A stretch of DNA of 64,000 bases from Taibaiella lutea (GCF_008629695.1 NZ_VWSH01000003.1:619688-683687), one strand, 5' to 3'; counted from the first letter of the stretch, positions 52,626 to 62,238 are shown. Numbers and translations: made by a program. The notes: generated from the sequence alone by a model not told the origin.

Positions 52626-54545
52626 CTACCTTATTAAGGTAATATCTCCTTTGCGTTCATACAGCTTATTGTCGCTGCAGGTATATTGAACACGGTACAT
52701 ATAGATACCTGAATTTGCAGGCTCTCCGTTTTGGTAATTTCCGTTCCATCCTTTTCTTGGATTGGCATTGTCATAAACCATTTTTCCATAACGGTCAAAG
52801 ACTTTGAATGAAGTCAGTAATTGTCCCGGTTCCATTGCCGGAGTGAAATAGTCGTTCAGGTCATCACTGTTCGGGCTGAATGCATTCGGTACAAAAACTT
52901 CGCAGCAAGGCTTCACCGTTACAAGCGTAGTGTCGGTTGAAGAACAACCGTAGCTGCTGTAAACCGTCAGCATTACCGGCGTGTTCTTATCAAAAACACC
53001 CCTGACTTCCGTACCCTCTTCTCCTGAAATAGCCCTGAAAGCCTTAGCCGGCTCCCATGTGTATATTCCGTCTGCGCTTAATTGGTCTGCTTTAAAGCTT
53101 AAGGTATCGTAAGAACAAAGCACGGGGTTATCATTTATAATAACGGCGGCAGGTACAGGCCTTAAATCAATTCTTAATCTGGAGGATGTGTCCACGCAGC
53201 CATTCAGATTTCCCGCCAGATGATAATCGCCGCCATCAAAAGCCTGGTATTTATCGCCTGTTTCTCCCGGCAACGCAGTGCCGTTTTTTATCCATTGATA
53301 AGCAGCGCCCGCTACCGGATTTAATACTTTTACGGTAATGGTATCTCCCGAACAAAGATCAATATGCGGTACTCCCGAAATAGAAGGATCAGGTAATGGC
53401 TTGGCTATCAGGTTAAGCGTTATATGAGAGCCGCATACATCCGCCGGCCCGCTGAAGATTAAAGTATCGTAAGTGCCGGTCAGGCCTACCGGCCTGCCAT
53501 AAAAATCATAAGTATTTCCAAGACATACCGTTTCGTTCAGCACAACCTCGGGTGCAGAAAGAATCTGAACAACAGAGGTATCGCTTACAGCAACGCAGTT
53601 AATATTACCGGTTGTTCCCTGCGGGCCTGTAACATAACGAATCAGATAGGTGCCTATCGGCAAAGATGAAGGATCAAACACATAGCCTGTAGCAGGACCT
53701 GCCGTTCCCTGATCAAGCCAGGTAAGGCCGCCGTCTGTACTGTATTGCCACAAATATTCAGCAGGGTTATAAGGGCTGTTTATAACATTTGCCGTAAAGC
53801 CCAGCTGTGCATTCTGGCAAATAACCGTATCGAGCTTTGGCAAGATATGTGATTCGGGTACACATGGCTGAATAGTAATATCATCAATGGCAAGGTCGTT
53901 TCCAAAACCCGAACCGACAGAGTTGTTTACCAATTGTAATTTAACGGAAGTACTTGTCCCGTTATTGAATACCACAAAATATTGATGCCAGGCTGCATCT
54001 GCCGGAACATCTCCCGACGGGGAAGAACCCAGCACAACATTGCTGATTGCGTCAATAGCATTCAAGGTCATGTTGGCATACTGATAGGTAGGGTTTGTAG
54101 TAATAGAAGCATCATTTGCGTTCAGTATCCATACAGAAAGTTTAAGTGTCGTATTCGGGCACAGATTGTCCATTGTATATTCAAAGAAAACCGTTGCCGC
54201 AGTTGAAGGTGCATTAATCAACATCATTAATCCGAAAGGATCGCCGGTATGATCCGTAGTAGGAACCCAGTTGCCTTGTCCGCTGGCAGAGGGAACTTTG
54301 GCAAGCCCTGAAAATCCATCACTCAAAGTGCCTCCCGCCGGACCCGCTGCACCCACAAATGTAGTTGACGTAGATGCGCCCGGAGCATAAGTAGCTAAAG
54401 GCCCGTACCAGGTAGAGGTAGCATTTCCCGCACCGAAGGTTTGGTTGACTAATTTTTGCCCCCATACACCGTTACAGGTGTTTTGAGCAAAAGTGTTAAA
54501 ATTTAACAATAAAATTAGAATCGAAAGTTCAATTATCCTTTTCAT
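52626..54545 (-). CDS. T9SS type B (CHU_C) cargo protein, Ig-like
   Basis: 639 residues. Signal peptide ends LLNFNTFAQ. N-terminal about 210 residues include FEYTMDNLCPNTTLKLSVWI and GFGNDLAIDDITIQPC, an ELCID-type lectin-like fold. Ig/PKD-like segments follow (CQNAQLGFTANVIN, CSGDTITVKVLNPVAGAAYQW, CSYDTLSFKADQ). The C-terminal CHU_C domain has VFVPNAFSPNSDDLNDYFTP, FKVFDRYGKMVYD and GWNGNYQNGEPANSGIYMY. Exported by T9SS; possible adhesin. Similar C-terminus to the protein at 42442-43653. Confidence 0.9.
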   Translation of the reverse strand: MKRIIELSILILLLNFNTFAQNTCNGVWGQKLVNQTFGAGNATSTWYGPLATYAPGASTSTTFVGAAGPAGGTLSDGFSGLAKVPSASGQGNWVPTTDHTGDPFGLMMLINAPSTAATVFFEYTMDNLCPNTTLKLSVWILNANDASITTNPTYQYANMTLNAIDAISNVVLGSSPSGDVPADAAWHQYFVVFNNGTSTSVKLQLVNNSVGSGFGNDLAIDDITIQPCVPESHILPKLDTVICQNAQLGFTANVINSPYNPAEYLWQYSTDGGLTWLDQGTAGPATGYVFDPSSLPIGTYLIRYVTGPQGTTGNINCVAVSDTSVVQILSAPEVVLNETVCLGNTYDFYGRPVGLTGTYDTLIFSGPADVCGSHITLNLIAKPLPDPSISGVPHIDLCSGDTITVKVLNPVAGAAYQWIKNGTALPGETGDKYQAFDGGDYHLAGNLNGCVDTSSRLRIDLRPVPAAVIINDNPVLCSYDTLSFKADQLSADGIYTWEPAKAFRAISGEEGTEVRGVFDKNTPVMLTVYSSYGCSSTDTTLVTVKPCCEVFVPNAFSPNSDDLNDYFTPAMEPGQLLTSFKVFDRYGKMVYDNANPRKGWNGNYQNGEPANSGIYMYRVQYTCSDNKLYERKGDITLIR

Positions 54546-54901
54546 TTCTGTTGGCTTTAAGTTTGGCTAATATACTGAAAGACAAGGAGGAAAGGGCAAA
54601 GTATAGGCGCTACAGCATAAAATACATCAGAATGTAGCAAAATACAACATGTTAATTTTTACATTTACTGTTAAATGCCGTTATTATTTTTCAGGAAAAA
54701 TTTTTTCTTGTATTCCTTCAGGAAAAATAAGCAAGACGGATAATCGGGAACAATGCTTCTTATTTTCCTTCCGGAAAACCGCTGCTTTTTCGTTACTTTG
54801 TAGCTTCTAAAATTTTGATGGCCGGGCTCCTTTTAATTGGTTTTGATTTTTAAGAAATCATTATCAAACCGGCGCATCATCAAATTATCATATCAAAAGA
54901 A
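54546..54901. other. Gene-free region upstream of dnaE
   Basis: No gene seen. It holds the divergent promoters of the CHU_C gene and dnaE. A 12-base direct repeat TTCAGGAAAAAT lies at 54690-54701 and 54717-54728. TTACTTTG at 54793-54800 is one base off the -7 consensus and may serve dnaE. Confidence 0.5.
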
Positions 54902-57900
54902 ATGCAGTTTTCTCACTTACATAATCATACACAGTTTTCATTATTGGATGGCGCATCCTCTATAGGGCGGTTATTTAAAAAAGCGGAAAAAGACGGCATG
55001 CCCGCAGTGGCAATAACAGACCACGGCAATATGTTCGGCGCTTTTGAATTTGTATCGCAGGCATGGAAGAATACAAAAGTTGTAGGAACTACGCCTGATG
55101 GAAAAGAGATAAAAGAACCGGTTGTAAAACCCATTGTAGGATGCGAAGTTTATTTGGTAGAAAACAGGCATAAACGCCAGTTTACAAGAGAAGAAGGGAA
55201 AGACAAGAGATACCATCAACTGTTTCTGGCTAAAAATGAAATAGGTTATCAAAACCTTGTAAAGCTTTGCTCTCTTGGCTTTATGGAAGGTCTGTACGGT
55301 AAATATCCGCGTGTAGATAAAGAATTGGTTTTAAAATATCATGAAGGGCTGATTGCTACTACGTGTTGTATCGGTGCATCGGTGCCGCAGGCCATATTGA
55401 AAAAAACAGAAGAAGAAGCAGAAAAAGAATTCAAATGGTGGCTCGATTTATTCGGCGATGATTATTATGTGGAGTTACAGCGTCATGAGATTCCGGAACA
55501 GCTAAAAGTGAACGAGGTATTACTGAAGTTTGCGAAGAAGTTTAATGTGCCTGTAATTGCATCCAACGATTCGCATTATGTAGAAAAAGAGGATGCCAAT
55601 GCACATGATATCCTGCTTTGCATCAATACCGGCGAAAAACAAAGCACGCCAACCAATAAAGAATTTTCGGACGATGATGAAGTAAAAAACAAAAACACTC
55701 GTTTTGCTTTTTACAATGACCAGTTTTATTTCAAGACAAAGGATGAAATGACGCATTTGTTCAACGACGTTCAATATGCCGTTGACAATACGCAAATGAT
55801 TGTGGATAAGATAAAGCCTTTAAAGCTGGAGCGCGATATTCTGCTGCCCCACTTTAAAGTGCCGCCTGAATTCAACGATAATCAGGATGCTTATCTGGAA
55901 CATCTTACATGGATGGGTGCTAAAGAGCGTTACAAGGAAATCACACCCGAAGTAGAAGAACGGTTGAACTTTGAATTGTTCACCATCCGTACGATGGGTT
56001 TTGCGGGTTACTTCCTGATTGTATCTGATTTTATTAAAGCAGGAAGAGATTTAGGCGTTTTTATCGGGCCGGGCCGTGGTTCTGCCGCAGGCTCTGTGGT
56101 GGCTTATTGTACCGGTATTACAAATATCGACCCTATTAAATACAATTTACTGTTTGAGCGTTTCCTGAATCCGGACCGTAAATCTATGCCCGATATCGAT
56201 ACGGATTTTGACGATGTTGGCCGTCAGAAAGTAATCGACTATGTGGTAGATAAATATGGCAAGAACCAGGTAGCGCATATTGTGACTTATGGTACGATGG
56301 CGGCAAAGTCAAGTATCAAGGACGTGGCGCGTGTATTGGATTTGCCGTTGCAGGATGCAAATATATTGGCAAAGTTAGTACCCGATAAGCCGGGCATTTC
56401 TTTAAAAAGAATTTTACGTGCGCCTATTGAAACCAGTACTGACAGCGAAAAAAGCCTGAAAGATAAAGAAGGATTACAGGAAGAGGACTTAATAAACGTA
56501 AGAAGGCTGCGCGAAATACTGGAAGAAACAGGTATTCAGGGAAATGTAATCAGGGATGCAGAGAAACTGGAAGGATCGGTTCGTAATACGGGTATCCATG
56601 CCGCAGGTATCATTATTGCGCCAAAAGACTTGTCGGATCTGATTCCGGTAAGTACGGTGAAAGATATTAACCTGCTTGTTACGCAATTTGAGGGAAACGT
56701 CATTGAAAATGCAGGCGTTATTAAAATGGACTTTCTGGGTTTAAAAACCCTTACCATTATTAAAGATGCCTTAGCTTTAATCAAAAGAAATCACGGTATC
56801 GACATAAGCATTGACGATGTGCCGCTGGATGACAGAGAAACCTATGAGTTATATCAGCGCGGCGATACCAATGCTACTTTCCAGTTTGAGAGCCCGGGAA
56901 TGCAAAAGCACTTACGTGATTTAAAACCCGATAAGTTTGCCGATCTCATCGCCATGAATGCTTTGTATCGTCCGGGTCCTATTGCTTATATCCCCAACTT
57001 TATTAAGCGTAAGCATGGTGAAGAAGCCATTACTTATGATATTCCCGAGTTAGAAGAATATTTGTCTGATACTTATGGTATTACCGTGTACCAGGAACAG
57101 GTAATGCTTTTGTCGCAATCTATAGGTGGCTTTAGTAAAGGCGACGCCGACGTATTGCGTAAGGCAATGGGTAAAAAGCAAAAGGCTGTACTGGATAAAA
57201 TGAAAGTACAGTTTATGGAAGGAGCGAAGGCAAAAGGCCATCCTGCCGATAAGCTCGAAAAAATATGGACCGACTGGGAAGCATTTGCCCAATACGCTTT
57301 TAACAAGTCGCACTCTACCTGTTATGCATTTGTAGCTTATCAGACAGCTTATCTGAAAGCACATTTTCCGCCGGAATATATGGCGGCGGTGATGAATAAT
57401 GCCAATAGCATTGAGAAGATAACTTTCTTTATGGAAGAGTGCCAGCGGATGGGTATTAAGGTGTTGGGACCTGATATTAATGAATCGCTGAAAGGGTTTT
57501 CGGTAAACAGAGACGGTATTGTCCGTTTCGGGTTAGGCGCCATTAAAGGTGTGGGAGAAGCTGCTGTTGAGGACCTCATTGCAGAGCGTGAAGCGAATGG
57601 CGTTTTCAAATCTATTTTTGATATGATAACCCGTGTGAACCAACGCACGGTTAATAAGAAGTCATTGGAAAGCCTCGTGCACGCTGGTGGTTTCGATTGT
57701 TTTACCGAACATCACAGGGCGCAGTATTTTCATGCACCTACTATGGATCCGGTTACAGGCATTGAACGCATCATCCGCTTTGGCAGCCAGTTTCAGGCAG
57801 CACAATCCATGACCGTAAATAGTTTGTTCGGCGATGCAGAAATGCCGGATATCAAACCGCCTGATTTGCCTGCATGTGAAAAATGGACCTTACATGATTT

Positions 57901-58528
57901 GCTGGAAAAAGAGAAAGATGCCATCGGCATTTATTTAAGCGGCCACCCGTTAGATGGCTTCAGGTTTGAAATACAGCATTATAATATTATTCCCATAAAT
58001 GAATTGGATAACTTCAGAGGCCGCCAGATAAGAGTTGCAGGTTTTGTAAGCAATCCTTATCATGGCATTTCAAAGAAAGGTGATAAGTACGGAAGAATGG
58101 TATTGAATGATTACAGCGGTAACCTGGAATTGAATTTCTGGAAAGAAAACTATGTTCAATATGGCAACTATCTGGAAGAATCACAAAAACTGATGATTAC
58201 CGGAACGTACGACGAAAGCCGTTTCCGTCCGGGTCAATTGGAATTCAGGATACAAGGTGTAATGCTATTGAGCGATGTAAAATCGAAGTTTACAAAACGG
58301 TTGTCTATGGCTTTGCCATTACAAAAACTGGATAAAGATCTTGTGGATTTTCTGCAAACCAATTTTCTGCAAAATCCCGGTGGCTGCGATCTGAGTATCA
58401 TTGTAACCGATGAAGAATCTGAATACAGGGCAGCGCTAAGATCCAGCAGCGGCAAGGTTTTAGTAAATGATGATCTGATAGAATATTTACAGACTGCAGA
58501 TATTGCCTATAAGGTGGAGGTGAGTTAA
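54902..58528 (+). CDS. dnaE: DNA polymerase III subunit alpha
   Basis: 1208 residues. PHP domain at the N-terminus (FSHLHNHTQFSLLDGASSIG, ITDHGNMFGAFEF). Polymerase core with FIGPGRGSAAGSVVAYC, MPDIDTDFDDVGR and NAGVIKMDFLGLKTLTII; helix-hairpin-helix region with FGLGAIKGVGEAAVEDL; OB domain with IRVAGFVSNPYHGISKKGDKYGRM. It is the replicative polymerase. Full length. A 26-codon frame overlaps its stop (TAATG). Confidence 0.97.
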   Translation: MQFSHLHNHTQFSLLDGASSIGRLFKKAEKDGMPAVAITDHGNMFGAFEFVSQAWKNTKVVGTTPDGKEIKEPVVKPIVGCEVYLVENRHKRQFTREEGKDKRYHQLFLAKNEIGYQNLVKLCSLGFMEGLYGKYPRVDKELVLKYHEGLIATTCCIGASVPQAILKKTEEEAEKEFKWWLDLFGDDYYVELQRHEIPEQLKVNEVLLKFAKKFNVPVIASNDSHYVEKEDANAHDILLCINTGEKQSTPTNKEFSDDDEVKNKNTRFAFYNDQFYFKTKDEMTHLFNDVQYAVDNTQMIVDKIKPLKLERDILLPHFKVPPEFNDNQDAYLEHLTWMGAKERYKEITPEVEERLNFELFTIRTMGFAGYFLIVSDFIKAGRDLGVFIGPGRGSAAGSVVAYCTGITNIDPIKYNLLFERFLNPDRKSMPDIDTDFDDVGRQKVIDYVVDKYGKNQVAHIVTYGTMAAKSSIKDVARVLDLPLQDANILAKLVPDKPGISLKRILRAPIETSTDSEKSLKDKEGLQEEDLINVRRLREILEETGIQGNVIRDAEKLEGSVRNTGIHAAGIIIAPKDLSDLIPVSTVKDINLLVTQFEGNVIENAGVIKMDFLGLKTLTIIKDALALIKRNHGIDISIDDVPLDDRETYELYQRGDTNATFQFESPGMQKHLRDLKPDKFADLIAMNALYRPGPIAYIPNFIKRKHGEEAITYDIPELEEYLSDTYGITVYQEQVMLLSQSIGGFSKGDADVLRKAMGKKQKAVLDKMKVQFMEGAKAKGHPADKLEKIWTDWEAFAQYAFNKSHSTCYAFVAYQTAYLKAHFPPEYMAAVMNNANSIEKITFFMEECQRMGIKVLGPDINESLKGFSVNRDGIVRFGLGAIKGVGEAAVEDLIAEREANGVFKSIFDMITRVNQRTVNKKSLESLVHAGGFDCFTEHHRAQYFHAPTMDPVTGIERIIRFGSQFQAAQSMTVNSLFGDAEMPDIKPPDLPACEKWTLHDLLEKEKDAIGIYLSGHPLDGFRFEIQHYNIIPINELDNFRGRQIRVAGFVSNPYHGISKKGDKYGRMVLNDYSGNLELNFWKENYVQYGNYLEESQKLMITGTYDESRFRPGQLEFRIQGVMLLSDVKSKFTKRLSMALPLQKLDKDLVDFLQTNFLQNPGGCDLSIIVTDEESEYRAALRSSSGKVLVNDDLIEYLQTADIAYKVEVS

Positions 58529-58608
58529 TGAACGAAATTTGGGGCAATATTATATTTTACCCTTTTCAGATTCTCATTCAAGCTATTAAAAAAGAAAAGA
58601 ACCGCTAG
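58528..58608 (+). CDS. Possible 26-residue peptide overlapping the dnaE stop
   Basis: ATG overlaps the dnaE stop by one base (TAATG). The peptide begins MNEIWGNIIFYPFQ and ends in basic KKEKNR, an amphipathic or membrane-like profile; its stop lies in the terminator stem. No homology is known. May be chance. Confidence 0.2.
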   Translation: MNEIWGNIIFYPFQILIQAIKKEKNR

Positions 58609-58642
58609 TATTTATTACAGCGGTTCTTTTCTTTTTATTTTT
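58589..58642. terminator. Bidirectional terminator after dnaE
   Basis: Stem AAAAAGAAAAGAACCGCT with its complement, 12-base loop, A and T runs on both sides. Confidence 0.8.
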
Positions 58643-58654
58643 TGATAAAAAATT

Positions 58655-58852
58655 CTAATTAATTCCCGGAATCAGGCTAAATACTAAATTCTTATAAGAT
58701 TCTAATTTAAATATTCCGGCAAAACTGAATTGCGGATTGGAGTGCTGCAATGCGCCGATGGTCATAATAGCAATACCTGAAACAAAGCAAAGAATACACA
58801 TTACCAACAATAAATAAGCATTCCTTTTGCGAATTGTATTTTTAGTTATCAT
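58655..58852 (-). CDS. Small membrane protein
   Basis: 65 residues with one clear membrane helix (about 12-33, AYLLLVMCILCFVSGIAIM) and a weaker hydrophobic end (NLVFSLIPGIN). Basic N-terminus (KNTIRKRN). No family recognised. It lies 68 bp downstream of the J-domain gene on the same strand and may be cotranscribed. Confidence 0.5.
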   Translation of the reverse strand: MITKNTIRKRNAYLLLVMCILCFVSGIAIMTIGALQHSNPQFSFAGIFKLESYKNLVFSLIPGIN

Positions 58853-58920
58853 ACCTATGATTGTTTAGATTTGGATGGTAAAGCTATACAATAAATCTAT
58901 ATATTCCTAATAACAAATGC

Positions 58921-59445
58921 TCACCATGGTCTTTTAATTTCATTTGTATTCGTTGTGCCGGAATTTAAAGTGTCCTTTGGCGTAAAAAAGGCATTTTGTT
59001 GTACTCCGGTGGATATAGGAAGGTTATAATCATGTTTTGTATCTGTTGCTGCCGAAATGGAGCCGGAAACCATCCTGATGAAATAAAATACCATCAATAA
59101 AATAGTAGCATAAGAAGCATAGGTTTTCCTTTTGGATTCAACAGGAGGTTGATATGCCTGATATTCATACTGTGGTTCATAATAATACGCTTCCAATTCC
59201 GGCCTTTCCCCTAAAACATTGAACCTGTATTGCTGATCATAGATTTCTTTTTTATAATTGTCCGACAACGCTTCGTAAGCCTCCGTTATTTCCTGGAATT
59301 TGGCCGTATAGCTTTCTGCATCTTCGGGATGCATATCCGGATGCAATAAACGGGCCATTTTCCGATAAGCAAGTTTGATTTCGGCCTCAGATGCCGAAAA
59401 AGGGATGCCTAATATGTCGTAATAATCTTTAAATTTCTGTGCCAC
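58921..59445 (-). CDS. Membrane-attached J-domain protein
   Basis: 174 residues from a GTG at 59445 (VAQKFKDYYDILGIPFSAS). J domain with the HPD motif (RLLHPDMHPED) and ALSDNYKKEIYDQQ. One membrane helix near residues 120-140 (YATILLMVFYFIRMVSG) and a short tail. It would recruit DnaK to the membrane. The frame extends to 59511 (an ATG), but the extra residues do not fit a J protein and a -7 box lies at 59467-59474, downstream of that ATG. Confidence 0.82.
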   Translation of the reverse strand: MAQKFKDYYDILGIPFSASEAEIKLAYRKMARLLHPDMHPEDAESYTAKFQEITEAYEALSDNYKKEIYDQQYRFNVLGERPELEAYYYEPQYEYQAYQPPVESKRKTYASYATILLMVFYFIRMVSGSISAATDTKHDYNLPISTGVQQNAFFTPKDTLNSGTTNTNEIKRPW

Positions 59446-59466
59446 GCTGTTTTGATTAAACCGTAG

Positions 59467-59474
59467 CAAACTTA
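59467..59474 (-). promoter_or_regulatory. -7 promoter box for J-domain gene
   Basis: CAAACTTA (TAAGTTTG on the minus strand), 21 bp upstream of the GTG. Confidence 0.45.
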
Positions 59475-59542
59475 TTAAAAAATAATAATCCCTGATTATA
59501 TAAGTATTCAATCAGCCTATTGTTGCAATATGATTTTGGTGT

Positions 59543-59550
59543 TACCTTTG
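59543..59550 (+). promoter_or_regulatory. -7 promoter box for trxA
   Basis: TACCTTTG; a TTG at 59523-59525 may be the -33 element. The start codon is 33 bp downstream. Confidence 0.55.
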
Positions 59551-59583
59551 TTCTTTCTTTGTAAATAATTAAACAAAAATAAA

Positions 59584-59904
59584 ATGGCAGCAGTATTCAC
59601 CGATGCTAACTTCGATAACGAAGTGTTGCAGTCTGATAATTTATCTGTAGTTGACTTTTGGGCACCTTGGTGCGGACCTTGTATCGCTTTAGGACCAACC
59701 ATCGATGCGCTTTCAAAAGAATATGAAGGTAAAGTGAATGTAGGAAAAGTAAACGTGGATGAAAATCCGACTTTATCAGTTAATTATGGTGTTACAAGCA
59801 TTCCTTGCGTGTTGTTCATCAAGAACGGACAAGTTGTGGATAAGCAGGTAGGCGCCGCTCCTAAATCAGCATTCGAAAAGAAAATCCAACAGCATTTAAG
59901 CTAA
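59584..59904 (+). CDS. trxA: Thioredoxin
   Basis: 106 residues, cytoplasmic. Active site WAPWCGPC (Cys30, Cys33), conserved Asp (VVDFW), cis-Pro in [13 protein letters not shown]. Reduces protein disulfides, including ribonucleotide reductase. An extra Cys follows the cis-Pro (SIPC), a minor variation. Own promoter and terminator. Confidence 0.96.
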   Translation: MAAVFTDANFDNEVLQSDNLSVVDFWAPWCGPCIALGPTIDALSKEYEGKVNVGKVNVDENPTLSVNYGVTSIPCVLFIKNGQVVDKQVGAAPKSAFEKKIQQHLS

Positions 59905-59919
59905 GGTTTTCCTGACTAT

Positions 59920-59951
59920 AAAAATGCCACGTCAAAAGACGTGGCATTTTT
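59920..59951. terminator. Bidirectional terminator between trxA and exoIII gene
   Basis: 14-bp perfect stem (59920-59933 and 59938-59951) with AAAA loop and T tracts on both strands. Confidence 0.85.
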
Positions 59952-59985
59952 ATTTCTGTTTATCAAAGCTTTTTCTTTATCAATA

Positions 59986-60750
59986 TTATAGATCCAGTTC
60001 CGCAAATACCGGGCAGTGGTCCGAATGTTTTACATCAGGGTAAATAGCAGCTCCTTTTAACTTTGATTCAAGCGATTTACTGACCGTTATATAGTCAATG
60101 CGCCAACCTTTATTATTGGCTCTTGAATTTGCCCTGAAACTCCACCAGCTATAATGATGCGGCTCTGCATTGAAATGCCGGAACGTATCTACGAATTCAC
60201 TATTAAACCATTTGTCCATCCAGGCACGTTCTTCGGGCAGAAAACCGCTGCTGTCTTTATTGCTGATAGGGTTATGAATATCTATTGGCTTATGACAGAT
60301 ATTATAGTCACCTGTAATGATAAGATTAGGTCTTTCTTTTTTCAATGCATCAATGTATTCATAAAATTCCGCCAGCCATTGATACTTGTAGGTTTGCCTT
60401 TCGTCGCCACTGGAGCCGCTTGGAAAGTATGCATTTATTAAAGTAACATCCCCGAAATCGGCTCTGATAACACGCCCTTCCGCATCGCTTTGCATAATAC
60501 CATTACCGTATTGCACAAAATTCGGCTCTGTTTTTGAAAAAATAGCAACGCCGCTATAGCCCTTCTTCTGAGCCGGAAACCAAAAAGTATGAAAGCCCAA
60601 TGCTTCAATAGCAGCAAAATCCACATTCTCCTTATGTGCCTTAATTTCCTGCAAACAAATTACATCAGTGGGATTTGTAGCCAGCCAATCAATAAAACCC
60701 TTTGTAATGGCGCTTCTCAGCCCGTTGACATTATATGAAATGATTCTCAT
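59986..60750 (-). CDS. xth: Exodeoxyribonuclease III
   Basis: 254 residues of the EEP superfamily. Motifs: ISYNVNGLRSAITKGF, CLQEIKAH (metal Glu), YSGVAIFSK, LINAYFPSG, ITGDYNICH, WRIDYITVS and KHSDHCPV (catalytic His). It repairs abasic sites and trims 3' ends. Promoter box TACTTTTG (minus strand, 60768-60775) lies 17 bp upstream. Confidence 0.95.
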   Translation of the reverse strand: MRIISYNVNGLRSAITKGFIDWLATNPTDVICLQEIKAHKENVDFAAIEALGFHTFWFPAQKKGYSGVAIFSKTEPNFVQYGNGIMQSDAEGRVIRADFGDVTLINAYFPSGSSGDERQTYKYQWLAEFYEYIDALKKERPNLIITGDYNICHKPIDIHNPISNKDSSGFLPEERAWMDKWFNSEFVDTFRHFNAEPHHYSWWSFRANSRANNKGWRIDYITVSKSLESKLKGAAIYPDVKHSDHCPVFAELDL

Positions 60751-60767
60751 TTTTTTGATTTAAGATT

Positions 60768-60775
60768 CAAAAGTA
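60768..60775 (-). promoter_or_regulatory. -7 promoter box for xth
   Basis: CAAAAGTA (TACTTTTG on the minus strand). Confidence 0.5.
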
Positions 60776-60855
60776 AAATTGAAAATAAAGATAGCGTATT
60801 GCATTTCAATTTTAAAAACAGCTCAGCAATTTCAATAATAAAACCATGCAATAAT

Positions 60856-61584
60856 TTACGAAGCGACCACCAGCTCTTTTCCGTTGTAGATAGGAACAAC
60901 CGGATGTAAATTGGGCGTGGTGCAGTATTGCAGATCTTTTTGCAAACCAAACCCCGATAATCTTCTGTAATGATTGCTGTCCTTTACAAATTCCAGTATT
61001 GAAGGATATTGCTGAGATTGCAGGTACAGTTCCCTTGCCATTCTCGCGCTGTCGCACTCCATTGTAAAATGTTCTTTTATCTTTTCGGCAACGGCACCCG
61101 CAAAAAGGCTGTCTTCAATATTGACACGGTCTTTCCAGGCGGAGCAGGCCAGCAGCACTTTTTTATTTTGCCTGATTAAATAAGCACAAACCGCATCCAT
61201 ATTTAAAAACGACCCCGTGATGATAGAATCCGCATCGCTTACCATGTGCAATAATTTGGTGCCGTTTGTTGTGGTAAGCGCCAATGTCTTATGCTGAATA
61301 AAAGAGGTTGGATATTCAAGCGGAGAATTACCATATTGCAGTCCCGGCGCTACTTTCCCGTCTCTTTCTCCTGCGGTAATGCAATTGTCCAGCTTATCTT
61401 TCAGCGAAATGCATTCTTCTACCGAAGCAACGGGAACAACACATCTGGCCCCATTATCCAAAGCAGCTGCAATGGTGGAGGTTGCACGAAAAACATCAAT
61501 AATTACAACAACTGTATCTTTAGTATCATATAAATGAAGCAATGCCGGCGAAAGGCAGACTTCCAGAGAAGGTAGGTTGGTCAT
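60856..61584 (-). CDS. comB: 2-phosphosulfolactate phosphatase (ComB)
   Basis: 242 residues matching ComB: VVVIIDVFRATSTIAAALDNG, CITAGERDGKVAPGLQYGNSP, LALTTTNGTKLLH, ITGSFLNMDAVCAYL and LLACSAWKDRVNIEDSLFAGA. It removes phosphate from phosphosulfolactate to give sulfolactate, the step after ComA (11541-12305). Together they support a PEP-plus-sulfite route to sulfolactate. The promoter box (61589-61596) ends almost at the start codon. Confidence 0.9.
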   Translation of the reverse strand: MTNLPSLEVCLSPALLHLYDTKDTVVVIIDVFRATSTIAAALDNGARCVVPVASVEECISLKDKLDNCITAGERDGKVAPGLQYGNSPLEYPTSFIQHKTLALTTTNGTKLLHMVSDADSIITGSFLNMDAVCAYLIRQNKKVLLACSAWKDRVNIEDSLFAGAVAEKIKEHFTMECDSARMARELYLQSQQYPSILEFVKDSNHYRRLSGFGLQKDLQYCTTPNLHPVVPIYNGKELVVAS

Positions 61585-61588
61585 GCTG

Positions 61589-61596
61589 CAAAAGTA
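61589..61596 (-). promoter_or_regulatory. -7 promoter box for comB
   Basis: CAAAAGTA (TACTTTTG on the minus strand) only 4 bp before the ATG, predicting a leaderless mRNA. Confidence 0.45.
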
Positions 61597-61685
61597 AATA
61601 AGAATTAGTGCATTTTTTGTTCGGGATGATTGACTGCATTTTAAAATTTGAATATTAGTGTGGCATCGGATGGTATAATATTCTT

Positions 61686-61693
61686 TATTTTTG
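61686..61693 (+). promoter_or_regulatory. -7 promoter box for TonB C-terminal protein gene
   Basis: TATTTTTG, 91 bp before the start codon. Confidence 0.4.
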
Positions 61694-61784
61694 TATTTAA
61701 GTACTATTTTAGCATACTTTTAAGCCAATCAAAGTCACAGATTTTTTTGGAGCAATTTCTATCATCTTTTTAAAACGCATAATT

Positions 61785-62228
61785 ATGATGTTATCACCAA
61801 ACAAGACATCAGGCAAAAACGTACAGATAACATTTTCTGCGCTGATGTTAGCTGCATTTATATTATTTCAAAGTAATATACATGTAACGGCACAAAGTAG
61901 AAAAGGCGAGAAGAAAATTTTTACAATGGTGGACCAGACAGCAGAATTTCCCGGCGGAATGAGTGAAATGCGCACTTACCTGGCAAAAAGCATTCATTAT
62001 CCTGATTCTGCAAAGAAGAATAATATTCAGGGAAAAGTAGTCCTTCAATTTATAGTAAATAAGGACGGCTCTATCAGCGATGTTGACATCATGCATAATC
62101 TGGCGGGGGGCTGCGGAGCAGAAGCGAGAAGAGTGGTGCTGGCAATGCCTAAATGGAAACCGGGTATGATGAATGGCCAGGCGGTAGATATGTATTATAC
62201 CCTGCCTATTTATTTTAAAACCAGATAA
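61785..62228 (+). CDS. TonB C-terminal domain protein
   Basis: 147 residues: an N-terminal hydrophobic segment (about 16-36, signal or anchor, ends VTAQ), then a TonB C-terminal domain: AEFPGGMSEMRTYLAKSIHYP, GKVVLQFIVNKDGSISDVDI, MPKWKPGMMNGQAVDMYYTLPIYF. The Pro-rich spacer of a true TonB is missing, so it is probably a small periplasmic partner and not the energy transducer. A related protein follows at 62285. Confidence 0.85.
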   Translation: MMLSPNKTSGKNVQITFSALMLAAFILFQSNIHVTAQSRKGEKKIFTMVDQTAEFPGGMSEMRTYLAKSIHYPDSAKKNNIQGKVVLQFIVNKDGSISDVDIMHNLAGGCGAEARRVVLAMPKWKPGMMNGQAVDMYYTLPIYFKTR

Positions 62229-62238
62229 ATGGATTTTT

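Noticed and set aside
54690-54728. TTCAGGAAAAAT direct repeats as a regulatory pair
   Set aside because: Only two short AT-rich copies; a similar string near 47219 suggests chance in AT-rich DNA.
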